Assembly (NCBI GenBank): GCA_027605045.1
Contig: JAQFWX010000021.1
Span: 682,001-746,000, forward strand
Origin: Phallus indusiatus
Taxonomy: Eukaryota; Basidiomycota; Agaricomycetes; Phallales; Phallaceae
DNA length: 64,000 bases
Reading direction: 5' to 3'
The notes below the pieces were generated by a model, which saw only the letters and a list, made by a program, of their open reading frames with translations, was not told the origin of the DNA and did not search any database. The translations under genes were made by a program, and so were the position numbers. Positions 40,876 through 60,051 of this stretch are shown here, one piece after another; within the stretch, counting starts at the first letter, position 1, and the number at the start of each line of letters is the position of its first letter.

Positions 40876-41381
40876 TTTGCGAAACTCTGCCGAGCCACAG
40901 GCGTGAACGCGTGAACAGGGAGCACTCAGATTTGTCAGCAGTTGACAAGCTTCACAATCCACTTGTCCACTGCACCACGAGTGAGCGTTATCCCTCCTTA
41001 AAGTGCTAATAGCATGTATATTGACCATTATTAATTTTGGCATGTTTAATGAGAACAGATTATGAACAGGTATCAAACAGGTATATATACTATTTGTACT
41101 TAGCATGCGAGGAAAAAGAAAATGACATCCGATCTTGCATCAATAATCGTGACAAAGAGAGTGAAAAGGCTCCAGAATGCAAAGAAGCACAGCAAGACTT
41201 GATAACAAGTCTAACACGAAACATAAAAACAGACAAAAACACAAATGGACGCACAGCAGCAACAGCTCCTTCCACACCCCTGTTCTTCTCAGCGCACCAA
41301 AGGTATGCGTCTAAGGCGTGGCAATAGAAACATATCATCCTGGATTGGACATGATCAGAATATACCTCCATTATATCCTGT
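40876..41381. other. Intergenic
   Basis: Upstream region of the histone-fold gene and 3' flank of the Ras GEF gene. A frame at 41090-41398 could be a short alternative C-terminus of the GEF but needs a shift, so I left it out. Confidence 0.4.
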
Positions 41382-44300
41382 TCATGCTTCTCGGCCAAGA
41401 AGCGATTGCAGAACCTCTGTCTCCAGCGACCGGATCCTGAAGCATCTCTGATATGATTTTACATCGACTCCAAACGGTACGCACGCAGCTAAATGCTGAG
41501 CGCCTACGAAAGCCTTGATGACACCAGCAATCAACCGTTGTTTATGAACATTGATCAATGGCTCCAGTGCTATATCCTCCGGTAAGGGTTGAAGATTGAA
41601 AAATACCTCTGAATGTGAAGGGGGAGATAGTGTGCCAGTTGATATATCGATCAAGACGGGCTCGGTTGGCGCAGTTGGGTCTATAAAATCCGGGAGTTTC
41701 TCGTAGGCATACAATTGTGCCAGGTAGGCACCCAGGAAAGGAAGACAGTACGGCTGCCGATGCTGGTGCGAATGCCCCTGCGGAGAAGAATGCTCTTTCT
41801 CCTTGTCTTTATCAAATGCGTTACCAGCAACAGACGGGGAACTAATGGTTCCACCTTCTGCTCCCGAATTCAATGGCCTTTGGTCAATCAATGCAGCCGT
41901 CGCGTTTCGGATATACTTAAACTCTCCTTCACGTGATGCGAACCGTTTCAGATCCTCGAAAATACGCTGTTCCCACATGCCCACTTTGTTCCATTTCTTA
42001 CTCATGGCTTTGTTCACCCATCGTGTCTGTAAACCGGAGATAATGGCGACGAGAGTATTGAAGTTGTTGTGAAGATACATTTTCTAGACAATCACAGCGA
42101 TAAGACGAACAACTTTATCAGTATAAATTATCAGTGACGTACCCAGGCAATACGAATGATTTTCTCGATCAAGATCACCCTCTCCACTGGATGTGTTAAA
42201 ACAACTTCCGAAGCGATGAAATTTACAACAAGGTCAAATCTTGCACGTAATGCCAAGATGGAGCTCAATTTAGGATGCGTAGCGGCGTGAAGTATGGATG
42301 TTGAATGCGGATGTGCCCCGATATTAGAGTCCGAGCCGTTGCTGTCCCCGTTGGCACCATTCCCAAACGTCGCTCCTGCATTCTTTAATCTTGCTCTGTC
42401 CTTCACAAACGAGACCCAATCCCGTACATTCACATCTTCAATGGCCTGTCCCCATTGATGCGAGATAATCTCCTCAAATTTGATTTTCTTGAATAAATCA
42501 GCCTCGATGATCATGAATTGCTGAGCAAGTAATTCGGAACGATGAAGGAGAATAAAAGACCGGTAAGCATAAGGCACTGTCGAACCTGGATGTAAAAGAG
42601 GTGCAGACGGCGCATGTCCTGGCATTGGGACTGAAGTGGGAGAATTCGCTGTCACGCCCAATGCAGCAGCGGTAGCGCTAGACACGGAAGATGGCTTGAA
42701 AGTCACATTACTGTTCAAATCAGCTCTCTTGGAGGGTAGTACAGTAGGATTGCGAGCTGTATGTGCTGCAATAGTCGAGGTCCGCGCGTAGGCAGCATCC
42801 GTCCTAGGAGAAACACTTGTACCAGACTTGACAAAACCCCTCGATGAAGATATTGATACCGTGGAGCTCACACTCCCAGATCTATCTCGTTCTTGGGCTT
42901 TATATCCACTTCCATGCTCAGTGTTCGCAGAAGTAGACGCTACAGTCACGGTCGGATTGAGGTTCACAGAAAAATCTTCTTCCTCGTCCTTGTAGCCAAC
43001 GCTCTCGGCGCTAAGACTGATACCACTCTCCATGCTTCCAACACTCTCGGCACTGACACTATATTTTCTCTCTCCAACGCGCCTTCTTCTACTCCCTTCG
43101 GCACTGAAATCTATGCCATCGGGAGCTTTCGCTCGAGCAGTTTTTAACCAACGCCCAACCTTTATGTCCTTTTCTCGCTGTCTTTCAACGTCAATCTGAC
43201 CTTCTAACCGTCGCAGTGCAGCTTCAGCATCTCCCGCCTCATCTTCATCGTCCGAAATGAGCTCAATTTGCCACTGTTGAAATTGAGAAGTATACCCCCC
43301 AGCGTGACTTGTGCCGGCTTGACTAGTAGTTCGCTGAGACGACAAGGAAGTAGAGCGAGAAGAGCGACTAGAGGCTGTTGGAGAGCCGTCATTTCTACTT
43401 CGCGTCCGCATAGCAGCTGAAGTAACGTTATCAATTCTTTCCCTGGAACCCGATCTAGATCGTATACTTAGGACAAAGGATGATCTTGATCGTATACCTA
43501 AGGATGATACGCTCCCGCCTGAACCACGCACGAACTGGAACTCACGTCGAAGAGGAAGTCGACGTGCCGGTTTCCCTTTGCGAACTCCAACTCCAGCGTC
43601 AGCGTCTCTTTCAGCTTGATTGTGATCCTCGATGCTAGATAAATCGGATTCAGAAGTAGATAGATCGTAATCATCCAACGACACAATGTTAGGAGCCCAT
43701 CCCTTTTTTAAACGACTGTCACTAGCACCCTGAACGGAATCCTCGTAGGGTGTTTCCACGTCTCGCCTATCTTCATGAGACTCGCTTTGGTCCGAGTCTG
43801 AATATGATAACGCAGAAGTAGAGGCAGGATCGGCTACACTCTCAATAGAAGCCCGTGTATCTGCCCCGGATTGGCCACCAAGAGCCGGGTTAAGATCTAG
43901 ACCAGAACGCGTACTGTTCTCGTCAGATTCTGAAAAAGAGCCAGAAATTGAGATGGCGCTGTGGGAAGGAATATCAAGTCCAGGAGGACGGGGCGGGTAA
44001 GCAGTATCGTCGCCATCCTCGTGACTACCGACAGTAGAGGAGCTATCAACCGTCGTCGAGCCATCACTAGGTATTTCAGTATTGCTTTGCTTTGGTGCTA
44101 TTGCACCTTCTTTAGGTAGAGCAACAGCAGAGCCGGATGCGTTACTGCGTTCAGTTTCAGAATGAGTTGGACCAAGCTTCAGCATCTTCAAATACTCTTC
44201 TACACCGCCTTTCACGTGCAAGAGTTCTTCCGCAGGATTTACCATCTCTCTCCCGATTCCGACCCTGGGGTCACGGGCGATCCCAGAAGCAGGACCAGAA

Positions 44301-47300
44301 CTTGATTCTAGCGAAAATGGACTAAATGACGAATCCGGACTTGGGTTCCTGACTTCGATCTGGGGAATATACGCGATAGCCATATTGGCTGCGTACGGAC
44401 TTCCTCCAACGGCAGCTGAAGATCTAACATTTAGGACCCGCTTCCACCGTCCTAACCTTCCAATAGTGTTTACGAAAGCGCGAGATATAGCACTGCTGTG
44501 ATATGGTGCCCCGGAACGAGAAGGTAAAGGTAATGCTCCTATTCCTGCAGGCTGCGCGAGAGGCGCATCGATTCCTGGTTTAGGCGATTTAACGTGATCA
44601 AGGATGGTCTTTGAGAGGGGCTGAGAAAGCAATAAAGTGTCAGGTGACGTGAACGGAATATGTGAGGTGGTAAGAGCAGCGAGCGCCGCAGAACCGGCCT
44701 TCGTGCCCAATGTAGGGTAGACACCAAGCTTGGCTGCACCGTCAAACGAAATTCCAACGTTCATTCCTGTAGAGCTGGATATCGACCCCATCCCCGAATC
44801 ATTGTTATGAGAAGGTCCACGGGAAAAATGCACGTTTGAAAAATCAAGATCGACATCGGAATCATCTGTGATTAAATCAGTAGAACTGGCGACAGTGTCA
44901 GTCCCCCGCCTAGCGTGTGCTGCTTTACACTCTCGAACCACCTTTTTCAGTTTTCGAACAATACTCTAAGGAATGAAGGGTCCCAAGTTAGAGATGTAAA
45001 AAATAATAAACAATGAGCAGACGATCAGCATACCAAAGCGTCCCCGCCACCGTCACTTCTCGTACTTAGATCCCTGAAAAGGGAATTCAACCACGCAGTG
45101 AACAAGGTACACAAGGCAGAGTTTGGCAAGAAATCTTCCCGGAAGAAGGTTAAAAGCCAATAACGGATAGCGATAAACGTCCTGACACGAATAATCCGCC
45201 GGACCATTTCATCCTGCTTTGAGGTAGGTTTTTCGAGAGCCCAATGAAACCTACATATAAGGAGATGACAAAGGTCTACAGGCGTGATATAGGTACGGTA
45301 TGTAAGGAGAAAATTGAGCAACTCGTCGTAATCTAATTCGGAAGTGAGCTGGGCTATCCATCGTTCAACAGTGGCGGCAATGATAACAGTCCGAGGAGCT
45401 GCCTCAGGATTGGTAGAAGGAACAGAGTCGGGTTGACGCGCATTGCTTCTTTTCCTAGGTGGGAGAGGCGCGGCCGATGACGTCGAATGCGTGTGAGATG
45501 ATTGCGTATTAGACTCTGCTTGACTACCTCCTGACATCGAAACAGACATCGAAGCGTCGTCTCGAATAGCCGCACTCGTATCTCCACTATCCCCATAAAT
45601 CTCTCCCCATATGACAAATCGCGGGTCATCCTTGGGGTTGGGAGATTCAGTGGCAGTTATTTTTATGGTTGCGCCAGTAGGAGGCGCAGATGATAATGCT
45701 GAGGGCAACGGCAAACCCTTATACGTTTGAATAACGTCGAAGACCCGAGTCGAGAAATGAAGCCATGTGTTACTGCTATCGGCGGACGGAAAGGGGTAAT
45801 CGCCCAAAGCAACATTTATGGTCTTATCTTCTTTTGCAAATTTCGGCGTGTCGGGCTCTGACGAAGAAGCGACTCCAAGCGCTTTGTTGTCATGTTCGAA
45901 CGACGAAGTATCGCGCTCTTGTTGTCCATTCCCATTCCCAATACCAATATCCCCAATACGGGCCGTAAGTCCGGACTCAAAGGACTGCATCTCTCTCAAT
46001 TCTCGAAGCTGGGGCGGCTGAGAAAGAAAATCTTCCATCAGCGGCGACGAGTTCTCAGCAACAGTAATGGGCTCCGAATCTAGACTTAAGCTCCCATTCG
46101 AAACACGTAAAGGAGTCGTGTATTTCACATTTTCACCAAAGGGAGAAGCTATACGCCAGGGTTCCCCGATAGTGTAATTATGGAACAAGTTATGTAAACT
46201 GTTGTTGATGACCCCATTGTTCGCGACACCAACGTTAACACCAACGTTGCTCAGAGCTGCGGATGTTGACACCGAGGGACGACGGGGGAAATTTGTAGCC
46301 GCATTTTGAGTAGAAGCGAGTCCAGCAGCTGATGAAGAGCGCGATCGCGAGGAAGAAGAAGTGGCTGTAACTGGCGCAGACGCAGAAGTAGATGCCACTG
46401 TTGAATCCATTTCATCATGGGTATTAGCTGAAATATGACTATCGTCTACGTTCCCAACCAATATAGGAAGACCCTTCATCGCGCCACTGATGCTTTTTCC
46501 TTTTCTCCTCGATGACGACGCAATGGCACCAGTATCCGTAGCAAGCTCAGATACCCATCCCAGAACCTGACTGAAAGCATCCGCTCCAGCCGTCAGCTCG
46601 TCACGAATTTCGAAAGGAGGATAAACAGAGTAAGTGTCATATCCATACGTATAACGAGAAGAAGAAGCATGATGTTGTGAGGGCGCTTGGGAATGGGTGT
46701 CTGTCGAATTGGAAGGGCTCAAGGTTACACGGGAATGAAGATCGGAATTAGACCGTGTCTTGCGCAGCTTGCGACGCGTAACCGGTGGGGGAGACGACGG
46801 GGACGAATTAGTTACCGGACTAGAAGTTATATTTGAACCATTCTGTGCTTGATTCGAATTCATGCTCCCGCCAGTAGCAGTATTACTATTATTATTAGGC
46901 TTGAACATCCCTGAAGGTAGAAAATCTTGCACGCTAAGACGTGCTTTTCGACGTGAGCTTGTGGTGGCAGTAGTCGTTATGGGTTGTTGATTTGGAGGTT
47001 GTGGCTGTGATATTGAATTTGAATGGTCAGATGGAAGTGGCGCCGAGTCATCGTCTCGTCGGCTTCATGTGCGATTTTCAAAATGAGTTGAGAAACCATA
47101 AAAAAGAGACCCTCTCACCTAATTCGGAATACTTTTGCTCCCGATTCATCTTCAACAGCGGTGATAGCGTACGGTGATCGAACAACTTGATCGCGATGCC
47201 CTACTCTCAAAATTTTGTCATAACATTTCTTGAGCTCTCGCGCTGCAAGTGCAGAAGACGTTTGAACAAAAGAGCCATCAGCTAGAGATAAAAATTAGAA

Positions 47301-47854
47301 ACTATACAGTTCAAATCAAGCAAGGCCAATAACAACTCACGAGCAATGAAAAGATCAGCTTTGGTGACTTCGGGAGGTAACGAATCAATATCAATTCTGG
47401 AAGAATCTACTCCAGTTCCTTGCTCAGTCCCCAGATCAGACGATATCGACTTTGAAGGTGCCATGACAAATGTTCTGGCTGGGATGACATGAGAACTCGT
47501 TCCAAGAGCTGTGGCGGACGGTACCGGGACTGGAATTGGGATGGAACGAAGATCAGGAACGATAGGAGATGAGGAACTCGAAGGATGGGTAGATTGTGCA
47601 TCCGAGAAAGACATGGTCGACTTCACCAGACTTGGTTCAGCGTCAAGACTAGTGTTAGAGGTGTCTTCGTCAGCGTTGGGTGGTGAAGACGGTGAAGATC
47701 CATGCACGTCTCCCAGACCTAATCCACTAGACGAATTAAGAGATAGTTCGAGAGGTGGGAGAACAGGCGCGGTGTCGGAAGAATCGCCGGCTAATATTGA
47801 GGATGACGAAGGTGCGGGTAAGTGTGTATCACCGGGTGGAGATGTGGTAGACAT
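41382..47854 (-). CDS. Ras-family guanine nucleotide exchange factor, 2,076 residues
   Basis: Five exons (47341-47854, 47119-47281, 45034-47062, 42143-44965, 41382-42083) join in frame. The protein starts MSTTSPPGDTHLPAP. A conserved helical segment follows (ALAARELKKCYDKILRVGHRD), then very long Ser-rich disordered regions. A RasGEF N-terminal module is at about residues 800-900 (VERWIAQLTSELDYDELLNFLLTYRTYITPVDLCHLLICRF), and the catalytic Cdc25 domain is at the C-terminus. That domain has AQQFMIIEADLFKKIKFEE, WVSFVKDRARLKN, FNTLVAIISGLQTRWVNK and LPFLGAYLAQLY. It would load GTP on a Ras-like GTPase. Domain order fits Cdc25 and Lte1; which GTPase is served is unknown. The last 10 residues and the stop at 41382 are typical in length but not conserved. 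Confidence 0.9.
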
Positions 47855-49029
47855 AATATAATGTTTGGTCGTAGGAAATTCGTAGTGTGTCGATGAAATA
47901 AGATATAGTCCTGCAATAAGAGTAGCGAAAAGACGAGTTTGATGACGAGAGTTCGACGATGAGGGTAGGTAGGTTGTCGGGTCGAGTCAGAAAACCTCGA
48001 AAGGGTGGTAGGAAGCGAAAAAGTATAAGAGTTGGCGTAACAAAGAAGCTCCTGGGTAAGAAAAAAGCGAGAAATTTGGCCTTTAATCTTTCGCTTTTTG
48101 ATTTTTTTTATTTCTTTGGCTCAGAGTGATCGTTTCATAAGCATTATGAAAATGAATGCCGTAAATAGATGGATGATCACGGTTGGACCAAGGACCTCTT
48201 GTTATTTCAGCTGAAGCACAGATGAATTGGAGGCACCAATGGAGTATTGATGAAGTCAGAAGCGATTATCGACCGTAAGGAAAAGCAACAAGGGAGAGAG
48301 GGGGATACAACAGAGAATTGACGCGAAATCGACAGCAGACACAGCAGTGATTGTCGGAGGCGTCAAACAGAATTCCTCCGAAAGAGATAAACAATTCAAA
48401 AATCCCCCTCGATCAATTCACTCGGTGGTAGACGAGCTGCGAGGTTGTTGTCGACGTCGTACGTCGTCTAGCGTTTGGAACCTAGATAGGCCTAAACGAT
48501 GGGGGGAATGGGCTTTTGAAGGCTGAGACCTTTTAAGGAAAGGCACGAAAACGCACAACGAGACGAATTTGGGTGGATGCTGACGTAATAATTTCCAAGT
48601 TTTCCCTTTGGTCAATATCCGAAATCGCTTACGTATACGCTATATACTATGTATATACTTGCTAATCTCCATTCGTCACAATGAAGGGCTATTGTTGTCG
48701 TCCAATGATCAGTCTCTTTGGGTCTCTCTCTCTTTTTGTAGGTCTCAAATTATTATTGGGCCATGCCGTTCAGCGGACGCTTTTGTCCCCCCTTCTTCAA
48801 TAGTTCTTCTCTCTATCCCTGACGGACTCGGAACTGGCCCCGATCTCTGTTTAATCTTTGTACCACCCCGATTCATTGTCGCGCTCGATGAAATTTCTCT
48901 CCAAAAATAATTTGGTCTCCGGTGTATAAAAGAAATATATTTATATACATATATCCGAACATGTCTAAGTAAATAATCAAGCTTGTACACTAAATTTTTC
49001 TTGGTGAGAATAGAGCGGCGGTGTTTGTG
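47855..49029. promoter_or_regulatory. Upstream region of the Ras GEF gene; no other gene
   Basis: About 1.2 kb between the GEF start and the OXA1 stop. It carries AT- and CT-rich tracts and no supportable frame. The left part presumably holds the GEF promoter and 5' UTR. Confidence 0.4.
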
Positions 49030-50288
49030 CTACGATCTCCTCCTAATATTTCGCCTCGAGTCCGGCTTGGCAGGAAACATAACCTGCTTTTCTTTTGCTC
49101 TTTGTTCAGCGGCCTCTATAGCCTGTCGTTTATTCTCAGAAAACCATGCCTTGACCGCATTAATGGTATCTCTGAAGGTTGGTATTTCGCCTGGACCTGG
49201 TTTACGCAATGGGGGTAATTTTAGTTTTGTTCGAATGGCAGGGGTACGCAAGAACGCGGATTGAATGGAGATGAGGGTAATGTTCGTTAAAAGGTGTAAT
49301 AGAACGCCCTTGGGTTAGGTAAAGGGTGAACATTGTGAATTAGGAGCAGATTAATGGTATACTCACGGAAGGTAGAAAAGAAAGAACGGCTAAAGAGGCG
49401 ACAGATAGGACAGGAAAAACATTACCAAAATGCAATGCAGCTTTACTTCCTGACGCCAAGACATCGACTCGTCCAAGCTGTCAGATATATAGAATAAGCA
49501 TTCGTAAATTGACTCGAATCTTTAACACGTACTCTCATTTGGATATTCATAGCAACAACGGACAAGACAGGAAGCAAATACGTAGGATCGGCAGCAGCTA
49601 AACTAGGAATCCAAGCCATTCCTTCTGCCTGAAGTTGCGCGAGCGGGAGGTCACAAAGACGTTTAATGGCAATAAACCCAGCAATGGACGAAACGACTTG
49701 TACAATTGGACCTTGCATGAGATTCCACGGCGAGATACCATGTTCCTTTTGCAGTGAACGAATCTGGAGAGCAACGAGATTTCGTTTCATAGCATCTCCG
49801 CTCTGAGCAGCCGTTTTCAAATCGTTCATTAGACCCTCGTATTTTGAGCGAATGGGAACCATATTGGCTGAAGCACGGGTTGAGCGAAGTGTGAATGGTA
49901 GTCCGACTAGACGAACTGCAGTGGTGGTGAGGATAATGGTCGTGTACCATGGCAGACCTGTCGTTACGTTGATAGCTTCTAACAAGGATTGTATCCAGCC
50001 CACTGGAGTAAAAGATGAGGCGAGACCGAGGGATTTTAGTGTGCCGAACTCTAGGGCATGAGACGATAATGTCGTTGTCGCTGTATCCACCGCTGTCATG
50101 AGATCATCGGGAGACGAAGCATTTGCAACATCAGTAGCTTCAGCAATAGTGACCGGGGGAACAGGAGGGGTAGTGGAAGTGGGGGTAGTAGAATTCGCGG
50201 AAGACGACGACCAAAAATTTCTTCTTTTTGACGGAGTAAAGGTATGCAAGAGCGAGGGAGTCCGATCAACATTATATGTTGATATTCT
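49030..50288 (-). CDS. OXA1: OXA1, mitochondrial inner-membrane insertase
   Basis: The coding region reads from a presequence-like stretch (ISTYNVDRTPSLL, then SKRRNFWSSSSAN) through the YidC/Oxa1 core. The core shows GWIQSLLEAINVTTGLPWYTTIILTT, VRLVGLPFTLRS, then QSGDAMKRNLVALQ and KEHGISPWNLMQGPIVQVVSS. It also has the segments around LCDLPLAQLQAEGMAWIPSL and GVLLHLLTNITLISIQSAFL. The C-terminus is a basic coiled tail (ENKRQAIEAAEQRAKEKQ), used by Oxa1 to bind mitochondrial ribosomes. It inserts mitochondrially encoded proteins such as Cox2 into the inner membrane. The 5' exon with the start codon is not resolved. ATG at 50367 is a candidate, but its splice phase does not fit well. Introns lie near 49300-49440 and 49480-49530. 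Confidence 0.9.
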
Positions 50289-51215
50289 CTATAGAGATGA
50301 TGAGAATGATGAGAATGAGACCTAAAATGAAAGACATGTACTGACCAGGGTTGACAGTGACCTGCATGATGATTTTGTATGGAATGAAGAATTGGACAGA
50401 AGAAACAGCGAACGTGACCTGGTGTGAGTGAATGCTCTATTAAACTAAGAACATTAGAAGGCAATTTTGAAAATGCATAATAGGATGTATGTATGTATTA
50501 TCAACACACCTGGCCGTACGAGAGACATGTCATAGTAATAAGTAGTAGAGATGGAAGAGAAAGAGGGAGACGGCATTCATTCCAAGCCGAGACTCTCTTT
50601 GCGCGGGGCGCGGCATATTTCCTTCTTGCTCCGATCTATGTATCTCACTCTGAATATATTATTCTAGTTTATTTACCAAATAAATACGTGTTTCTCTGTG
50701 TTGCATATGTGCGGGTTTAAGCATCTTAATTCCACTCTAAAACACTCAAGATGACAACGATCTCGATTCAAACGGTTTCTTTCTTGTTTTTTTTTCTCCC
50801 TCTTTTTTTTCTCTCTTTTTCTTTTTCTGATGATGATGAGATGACAGATGGGCGTCTAAACCCAAGAGTAGAAAGACGGAGTATTGTATGTATGGTGGGA
50901 TTGACGGAGAAGACGGAGCACGAGGATCTTTTTTTTTCTCCTTCGCTGGTTTCCTCAAAATAGGGAGGAAAGGAGAAAAAATAGAAGATGGGAAAATTAA
51001 GCGAAGTGAGAAACAAAGAAAGAACGAAACAGAAAAAAAAGGAAGGAAAGAAGAAACCACAAGAAATGAATTAAGGTTGTTTTTTTTGTTTGTTGGTTTA
51101 CATTACTCATGTGTCGTAACGAGTGAGAGTAAAAAAAAGAGTCGCAGGTATATACTTAACTTACTATATATGTGTGTGTACTTGCATGCACCCTCCCTAA
51201 CGACGAACGAAGATA
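50289..51215. promoter_or_regulatory. Upstream regions of OXA1 and the NRP1-like gene
   Basis: Probable 5' exon or leader of OXA1 on the left (to about 50500). The rest carries strong polypyrimidine and polypurine tracts (50780-51070) but no gene. Confidence 0.4.
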
Positions 51216-53270
51216 ATGATCATGTACCCCGCATCGTCCACCGCCATCAACTCTGTCAACACCATCACAACCACCACCGTGACTAAAACACACTTTGAAC
51301 TGTTCGTGTCTACGCGTTCAAGAGTCATCAGAGTCTTCAACATACCCCGGGGAGAACTTGGCAGTGGCTTATTATTGTCGCTGTTGAGTAACAATGGTCT
51401 ACTGTTGACGACGAGTGCCGTGTCACTGTGGACTTTGAGGGAGGAATGGGGCGGAAGACCCATTGGAGAGGAAGAGTCAGTATGGGTCGTGTTCAAGTCT
51501 CATGAGCAGGTTCGTTCGTCTTTCATTCTCGTCCTCCGCGTATACACTCAATATAATCATGCCTTCCTTTAGGCATTCATAGCATTGCGCATGATCAGTG
51601 GAGGAATCAACGCTGCTGGTGCTGGAAGTGTATTCATACTATCTGCCACGACAGCTCTCGAGTCAGACCTCGAACCACCCATTAAGCTGCGCAAAGTAGA
51701 ATTGCGACGGAATGTGCGTTCGATTCTTTCTTTCAAAAATCTATAATAGTGCTGACACTGCACTAGAGTATCCCGTTCCGTCAAGCCCATTCTGCCAACG
51801 ACCTCCGAACCAATTTTTACACTTGCGCTTCAAATCCGCCTCCACCACCTCGAAACCTAACTGCTAGCAACAACAACAATAATAATAGTAACGTTGCATT
51901 TCGACAGGGAGATTGGATGTACAAGATTTTTTCCAACAAAACGTATCACTTTATACTTACCAAGTTCCCAGGTGCATCTGCAATGCCCACAATTTTATGC
52001 GGAACACGCTTTGCATAGCTTGCAGTTCTCCTCGCCATCTCCTTCCCCAACCATCCGCGATTTCCCCCTCCCCTACTTCTGTCGTATCGAACACCAGCAG
52101 CAACGTGAATTCCAATAATACCAACAACAACAAACTCCCCATCATTTTCACTCCGTCAGGCCGAGCCTTAGCCGTCGGCGGTAAAGTGCAAAACATCTCG
52201 AGCGATCCAATGGCGCCCTGCATCATATTTTGGCCGGACAACGAGCCTTTCCCCGAGCAGCGTCAGATCCGCCCTACCTTCCAATACGGCTCTTTACCCG
52301 GTGCACAGCCTCCCCCTATCCTGAATACAGGCAATAAAGGTCCCATCGAACAACAGCCCGGCGACTGGGTTTGCGGGAAATGCGAATACTTGGTAATCCA
52401 TTTCTCTCTCTCTCAATTTCAATTTGAAAAAAAAAAAAGATTGCTCATTCTCTACTATAGAATTGGAGAAGACGCAAAGTATGCCAGACATGCTATCCTT
52501 ACGCCGAAGGAAACGCAGATGGCGTATCTCCCGCCGTTCAAGCAGAGCGTTTGGCAATCCTAACTCAAGTACTCGGAATCTGCGCCCAGCCAACCACAAT
52601 GCAAATGCAAGTTCAAATGTCCCCCGCACCTTCCAGCTCCTCCACGTCCACATCTACCACTGGCAGTGCGCATAGCCCTCGCTCATCCCCATCTACGACA
52701 TCGACTTCCATTCTCTCCGTTCCACTGTCTTCTCCCAAAAAAATCGACTCTGACGCGTTAGATATCGTCAATTATCGTCGTCGTCCTCTCCACCAATCCC
52801 GCCAACAACAACAACCTCTTCCTCGCAATCCAACTTTTTCTCATCTTCATCATCATGACGGCATTATTCTACCCTACCTGACCGAAGAAGCCCAAAATCA
52901 AAAAGACATGGAATACTATTCCCCGCTTGTCATCGGACGTAATAATCATAGCAACAGTAATAGTAATAGTAATAACACCAAGCCAAATTTGAATTTCGGT
53001 CTTACTTCAAATGGCATCACTCTGGCTAGAGGAGGAGGAATGCCAGCAGCAGCACCATTGCCCACTGGCTTGGATGCGCTCCCAGCAACTTCACTTTCAT
53101 CTGGAGGACCTCCAAATACGATCATTCGTCGCCAATCATCTCTCACTTTCACTCCGGGACACCATCATTCCTCTATCCCTACAACTTCTTCGACTTCAAT
53201 CTGGACAATGGGCGAAGAGGAACTAGAAACCGGTCTGGGAATAGTCGGAGTCGGATTAGGTCTCAACTAA
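51216..53270 (+). CDS. RNA-binding protein with RRM and RanBP2-type zinc fingers, NRP1-like
   Basis: Five exons (51216-51509, 51573-51713, 51767-51918, 51972-52392, 52461-53270) encode about 605 residues. An RRM-like fold covers residues about 25-150 (FELFVSTRSRVIRVFNIPRG, WVVFKSHEQAFIALRMISGG). Two RanBP2-type fingers follow, each completed by splicing. The first reads GDWMCICNAHNFMRNTLCIAC, with one residue fewer than usual between its first two Cys. The second reads GDWVCGKCEYLNWRRRKVCQTC and matches W-x-C-x2-C-x3-N-x6-C-x2-C. A long Ser/Asn-rich tail follows. This architecture is that of yeast Nrp1, an RNA-binding stress-granule protein. An ATG two codons downstream (51222) could also be used. 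Confidence 0.85.

Positions 53271-60051
<6,781 letters not shown>

Noticed and set aside
41090..41398. Alternative C-terminal extension of the Ras GEF
   Set aside because: It needs a frame change with no splice site, and the GEF frame already ends with a stop at 41382 after the full catalytic domain.
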